Positions 60,643 through 64,000 of a DNA stretch of 64,000 nt are shown here, in pieces. The notes below the pieces were generated by a model. That model searched no databases and was not told the origin of the DNA. It was given only the letters and a program-made list of their open reading frames with translations. Where the stretch lies: positions 62,001 through 126,000 of the forward strand of contig CAVQGY010000001.1 in the NCBI GenBank assembly GCA_963712165.1, read 5' to 3'. The position numbers were made by a program, and so were the translations under genes. The stretch is from B10-G9 sp963712165. Lineage in GTDB: Bacteria; Chloroflexota; Anaerolineae; Anaerolineales; UBA11858. How positions within the stretch are numbered: the first letter of the stretch is position 1; every line of letters begins with the position of its first letter.

Positions 60643-62983
60643 CTAATAGGGCCAGACCAAAGGCATCAGGACGATCAAAGTCGCCCAGACCAGAATGGTC
60701 AGGGGGAGCCCTACTTTAATATAATCCGAAAAACGGTAGCCGCCCGGACCCATCACCAGCAGGTTGGCAGGATGACCGATCGGGCTCAGGAAAGCAGCCG
60801 AGGATGATACAGCTACGGCCATCATCAGGGGATAGGGGGAAATGCCTGAATTGGCTGCGGCGCTGAGCGCGATGGGCGCCAGCATCACGGCAATGGCGGG
60901 ATTGGGCATGACCTGCGACCCCAGGGCGGCGATAAAGAACAGGGATGAGACCACTACGATCGGGCTTCCAATTCCAACCAGGGATAGCAGGCTGTCGCTC
61001 AGCAGCCTGGCTGCGCCGGTGCTTTCCAGCGCCACCCCCAGGGGAAGCATGCCGGCGATGAGAAAGACGGCTTTCCATTCGATCAGCTGGTAGGCCTCGT
61101 CCATCCGCAGCACGCCGGTGAGGACCATCAGGGCCACGCCAGCCACAGCTGAGATCGCTATCGGCAGCCAGTTGAAAATGGCCGGGATCAGGACCAGGGC
61201 CATGATCAGGATCGCCAGGGGGGCTTTCCCGGATCGGGGAGCAGGCTGGGCCTGTTCACTGAGCACCAGGAAATCCGGTTCAGACCCAATGATGCGCAGT
61301 TTGGAGCGGGGGCCGTAGAGCAGGAATGCGTCTCCCATCTTGATCTGCATATCTCTCAGGTGGGAGCGGTAGGCCCGGCCGCGGCGCCAGATGGCCAGGA
61401 CCGTCAGGCCGTAGCGGGCCCGGAAATCCAGCTCCCGCACCTTCTTTTCGGCCAGGGTGGAGTGGGGGGAAAGCACGGCCTCGATCAGGCCAGTTTCGGC
61501 GGTTTCAAGCTCCTTAAGATCCGGCTGGAGCTGGCTCTCAATGATCAGGTCCTGTAATCCCTGGACCGTATTCAGGCATGTCCTGGGCGCCCTTGATGAT
61601 CAGGATATCCCCTGCCTGGAGGATATCATCCGGGCCGGGCATCAGCTCCGTCCTGTCCTGGCTGAGGATGCCCTGAACGCTGAGACCAAAGGCATCACCC
61701 AGGCGGCTGTCGGCCAGGGAAGTCCCCGCCAGGATCGAATCCTCTGGGACCCGGACCATCATCAGCAGGTCATCCAGCTGGTATTCGGGGTAGGCATCCT
61801 GCTGGCTGAGGATGAACTCGCCATTTTCTGCCAGGTGCTGGAGGTCTTCACTCTGTCCTTTGACCAGCAGGTTGTCTCCTGAGCGCAGGGGGATCTCTTC
61901 CAGGCCGGTATAGAAGACTTGGTCGTCTCTGCGTATAGCCAATACCATGACCTGGTAGACGAGGCGGAAGGCGGATTGGCGCAGGGTCATGCCCGCCAGG
62001 GAGCTTCCCTGGGGGATGGCGGCTTCGGCCAGCTGAACCTGGGTGGAGAAAATAGCGCTGACTGGCAGGGGATCGATTTCCAGAAAGGATTGGTCCTCAT
62101 CTTCCAGCTTGGCGAGCTGGTCAAGCTTTCCCTGGACGAGCAGGCGGTCGCCTGATTGAAGGGTGAAACCTGGAGAGGGGGCATGGATGGTTTCCGGGCC
62201 GCGCAAAATGGTCACCACGTTGAGCTCCAGGGCCGCTCCCAGGCGGCTTTCCAGGAGGGTCTTTCCCTCCAGGTGGGAGGACTCAGGCAGCTGGATAAAA
62301 GCCAGCCGCTGCTGCAGGTCATAATAGGCCGAGACGCCGGGATATCCTTTTTGGAGATCCTTGGCGAAATCCTTTTTGGGCAGTAAATGGCGCCCCAGGA
62401 GGATCATATAGGCCGTGCCCACCAGCAGGATGGGGATCCCGAGGGGCGTGAAGTCAAACATCTGGAAAGGCGCCAGGCCAGCCTCAGCGAGGGCTTCGCT
62501 GATCAGGATATTGGGCGGGGTCCCGATCAGGGTGTTAAGTCCGCCTAACAGGCTGGAAAAGGCCAGCGGCATTAACAGCCGGGAGGGAGGCCGGTCAGTC
62601 CTGCGGGCGATATCCAGCACCACGGGCAGGAACAGGGATGCCACGCCAATGCTGTTCATAAAACCCGACAGGATCCCGCTGCTCAACATGATGATCAGCA
62701 GCAGCCGGGCGTCGCTTTCCCCGGCCAGCCGCAGCACGAATTTGCCCAGCTTGCTGGCGATCCCGGTCCGGGCCAGGCCTCCGCTGAGGATCAATACCGC
62801 CCAGACAGTGATCACGGCCGGGTTGCTGAAGCCGGACAGCGCCGTCGAGGGGGTCAGGATCCCGGAGATGGCCAGGCTGCTCAAAACCAGAAGGCCGATC
62901 AGGTCGATCCTGATCCGGTTGCTGATGAAGAGCAAAACCGCACCAGCCAGAATGGAGAGCACAATGATGATTTCCTGGGTCAT
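60643..62983 (-). pseudogene. SLC13-family permease with TrkA-C domains, split by a frameshift
   Basis: Two frames make one gene. 62983-61538 encodes the N-terminal helices (IIVLSILAGAVLLFISNRIR) and two TrkA-C-like domains; after GAQDM the frame runs out. From about 61575, moved by one base, the reading continues LNTVQGLQDLIIESQLQPDL, KELETAETGLIEAVLSPHST, then the third TrkA-C (VRELDFRARYGLTVLAIWRR) and the C-terminal helices to LSPIGHPANLLVMGPGGYRF. The paralogue at 18093-19868 has the same join uninterrupted. The restored protein would have about 780 residues, longer than the paralogue by two extra regulatory domains. Confidence 0.85.
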
Positions 62984-63133
62984 AGGTCACTCAAATCCAA
63001 ATATAAGGGGGATCCAGGATCAGAGAGGATCCCTGCCAGTCATTATAGTGTATCCCCCGGAAAATGGAGTTCATGAATATGGAAAAAAAGTACTTGAACC
63101 AACCCAACTCTAGGGAAATATCCCCATTTGTTA

Positions 63134-63167
63134 AAAAAACACTTGATATTTCTATCAAGTGTTTTTT
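63134..63167. terminator. Strong terminator after the ExeM-like gene
   Basis: Arms AAAAAACACTTGATA (63134-63148) and TATCAAGTGTTTTTT (63153-63167), 4-nt loop; works for the minus-strand gene ending at 63196 and separates it from the SLC13 gene promoter region. Confidence 0.9.
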
Positions 63168-63195
63168 GTTTAAGCGTTGTTTCTAAGCGCAGAAA

Positions 63196-64000
63196 TTAAT
63201 GTATTTTCATGCTGTGAGGAACCAACACTATTGCGGTGCCAATAGTGATATTGCCACAATCATCTTCAACCTGATAGGTAACAGTGTAGACCCGTCCGTC
63301 CTTGTTTCTACCGGATCGTTCAGCCCGCAGCTGGAAAGTGAAGTCGTCAATGATCAGGATATCATCTTCCGTGCTGCCGGTGCCACCATAATTATCATCC
63401 TCACTGGAAGTGACTGAGATTAATGTCACCACTGGGGTGGGTTCATAATTATCCGCTGCGACCACAGTTGCGGTCACGTCCACGTACTTGTGATTGGCAG
63501 GCCACAAAGTATCATGAGAGAGGGTAATTTCCAGAGTGGGGGCAATTAGAACAGGACCCTTAGAATGCAGATGGTCGACCACAACTGTGAATATACCGTG
63601 GTTTGAATTGTCCATGAAAGTCTGGGCTAAAGTTGGACGATTCTTGGTATCGATGAAACGACTGTCCACAGAGGAATCCAGAATTGCGTAGTCACCTACT
63701 AGTGAGACACTGGCTGGTTTGTAGATCAAGGCAACCTTGATCGCGTCAGTTCACCAATAGATATCCCGTATCAACGTAAGCGTAGGTTCCAGCACCAGCT
63801 GCTGCGTTAAGGCCATTAACCAGATCCTCAACAGCTTCATATTCATTATTTTCTATTTCGATCAAACCGACCACATCTGCGTCCAGGGCGTCTATGGCAG
63901 CTATGATCTTATCTCGCTGTCGGGTAAATTCTTCAGGAGTATCTGCACCGCGGCACTCCAGGTTGCCCAACGGGCCACAGATGTCATTTACGCCATCGTC
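63196..64000 (-). pseudogene. Rearranged 3' part of an ExeM/NucH-type extracellular nuclease gene, open at the window edge
   Basis: The frame entering from the right edge reads NDICGPLGNLECRGADTPEE, then FTRQRDKIIAAIDALDADVV and GLIEIENNEYEAVEDLVNG, characteristic of ExeM/NucH endonuclease/exonuclease/phosphatase domains. It stops at 63746. Two small shifts later the family motif returns: ACTGACGCGATCAAGGTT would encode TDAIKV, then ALIYKPASVSLVGDYAILDS and NRPTLAQTFMD, VVDHLHSKG. After that Lys-Gly it jumps directly into a C-terminal Ig-like module (LEITLSHDTLWPANHKYVDV, FQLRAERSGRNKDGRVYTVT) without the remaining nuclease sequence. I infer frameshift plus internal deletion. Confidence 0.75.

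Overview
The window reads as chromosomal DNA of a Gram-variable, monoderm-like bacterium, most probably a Chloroflexota member of the Anaerolineae type (inference, moderate confidence). Grounds: about a dozen lipoproteins whose lipobox Cys is followed by Thr/Pro-rich linkers, TolB-like propeller lipoproteins, a UbiA prenyltransferase, a eukaryote-like alanine aminotransferase, a divergent YchF and long runs of secreted proteins without named families. There is no rRNA, no intact tRNA, no CRISPR array, no insertion sequence and no phage gene.

Left part (1-21060): secreted or unknown genes, then a PAS-GAF histidine kinase with a NarL-type response regulator (3623-5799), followed by an envelope/osmotic-stress cluster: DUF3597, dodecin, a lone receiver domain, GlsB/YeaQ-like protein, a 58-residue membrane peptide, membrane-anchored coiled-coil proteins, a multi-repeat TM-helix channel, an ECF sigma factor with soluble zinc-finger anti-sigma and an MscS channel in one operon, then MgtE, an AI-2E-type permease, and an SLC13 permease coupled to a beta-carbonic-anhydrase-like protein. 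A diverged second copy of the response-regulator 3' end plus its terminator lies between dodecin and the lone receiver gene.

Middle (21061-29611): a gene graveyard. It contains a tRNA-T-arm-like fragment, a frameshifted lipoprotein, a decayed beta-lactamase-fold gene, a truncated luciferase-like monooxygenase, and a collapsed paralogue of a TIM-barrel glycosidase-like lipoprotein. Intact among them are a triple-FN3 lipoprotein and the glycosidase-like/TolB-like lipoprotein pair.

Centre (29632-43841): a corrinoid protein with a long leader, a kinase/PLP phospho-lyase fusion, an MFS exporter, an M29 aminopeptidase, then alanine aminotransferase, alanine racemase and PlsY, a UbiA prenyltransferase and a YchF-like protein with an altered P-loop.

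The most interesting locus is 44031-51563 on the minus strand. It encodes a 68-residue single-TM peptide ending in WLYQGF, an MBOAT acyltransferase, an SGNH membrane protein, three lipoproteins (one an SGNH-like protein with Ser replaced by Cys), an acyl carrier protein and a fatty-acyl-AMP-ligase-like enzyme, mostly joined by 1-4 nt overlaps. Its logic matches the Dlt teichoic-acid D-alanylation system (ligase, carrier, MBOAT, SGNH, DltX peptide), but with a FAAL-type ligase and extra lipoproteins. I propose it exports acyl groups onto an envelope polymer.

Right part (51696-64000): a zinc-ribbon membrane protein, HD hydrolase, secreted unknowns, CPBP protease, a YhaN/YhaO (SbcC/SbcD-like) pair, a frameshifted PNPOx-family gene, DUF4126, a frameshifted second SLC13 permease and the rearranged 3' part of an ExeM/NucH nuclease gene running off the end. 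Several otherwise healthy genes carry one single-base frameshift; whether these are real or assembly errors cannot be told from the sequence.
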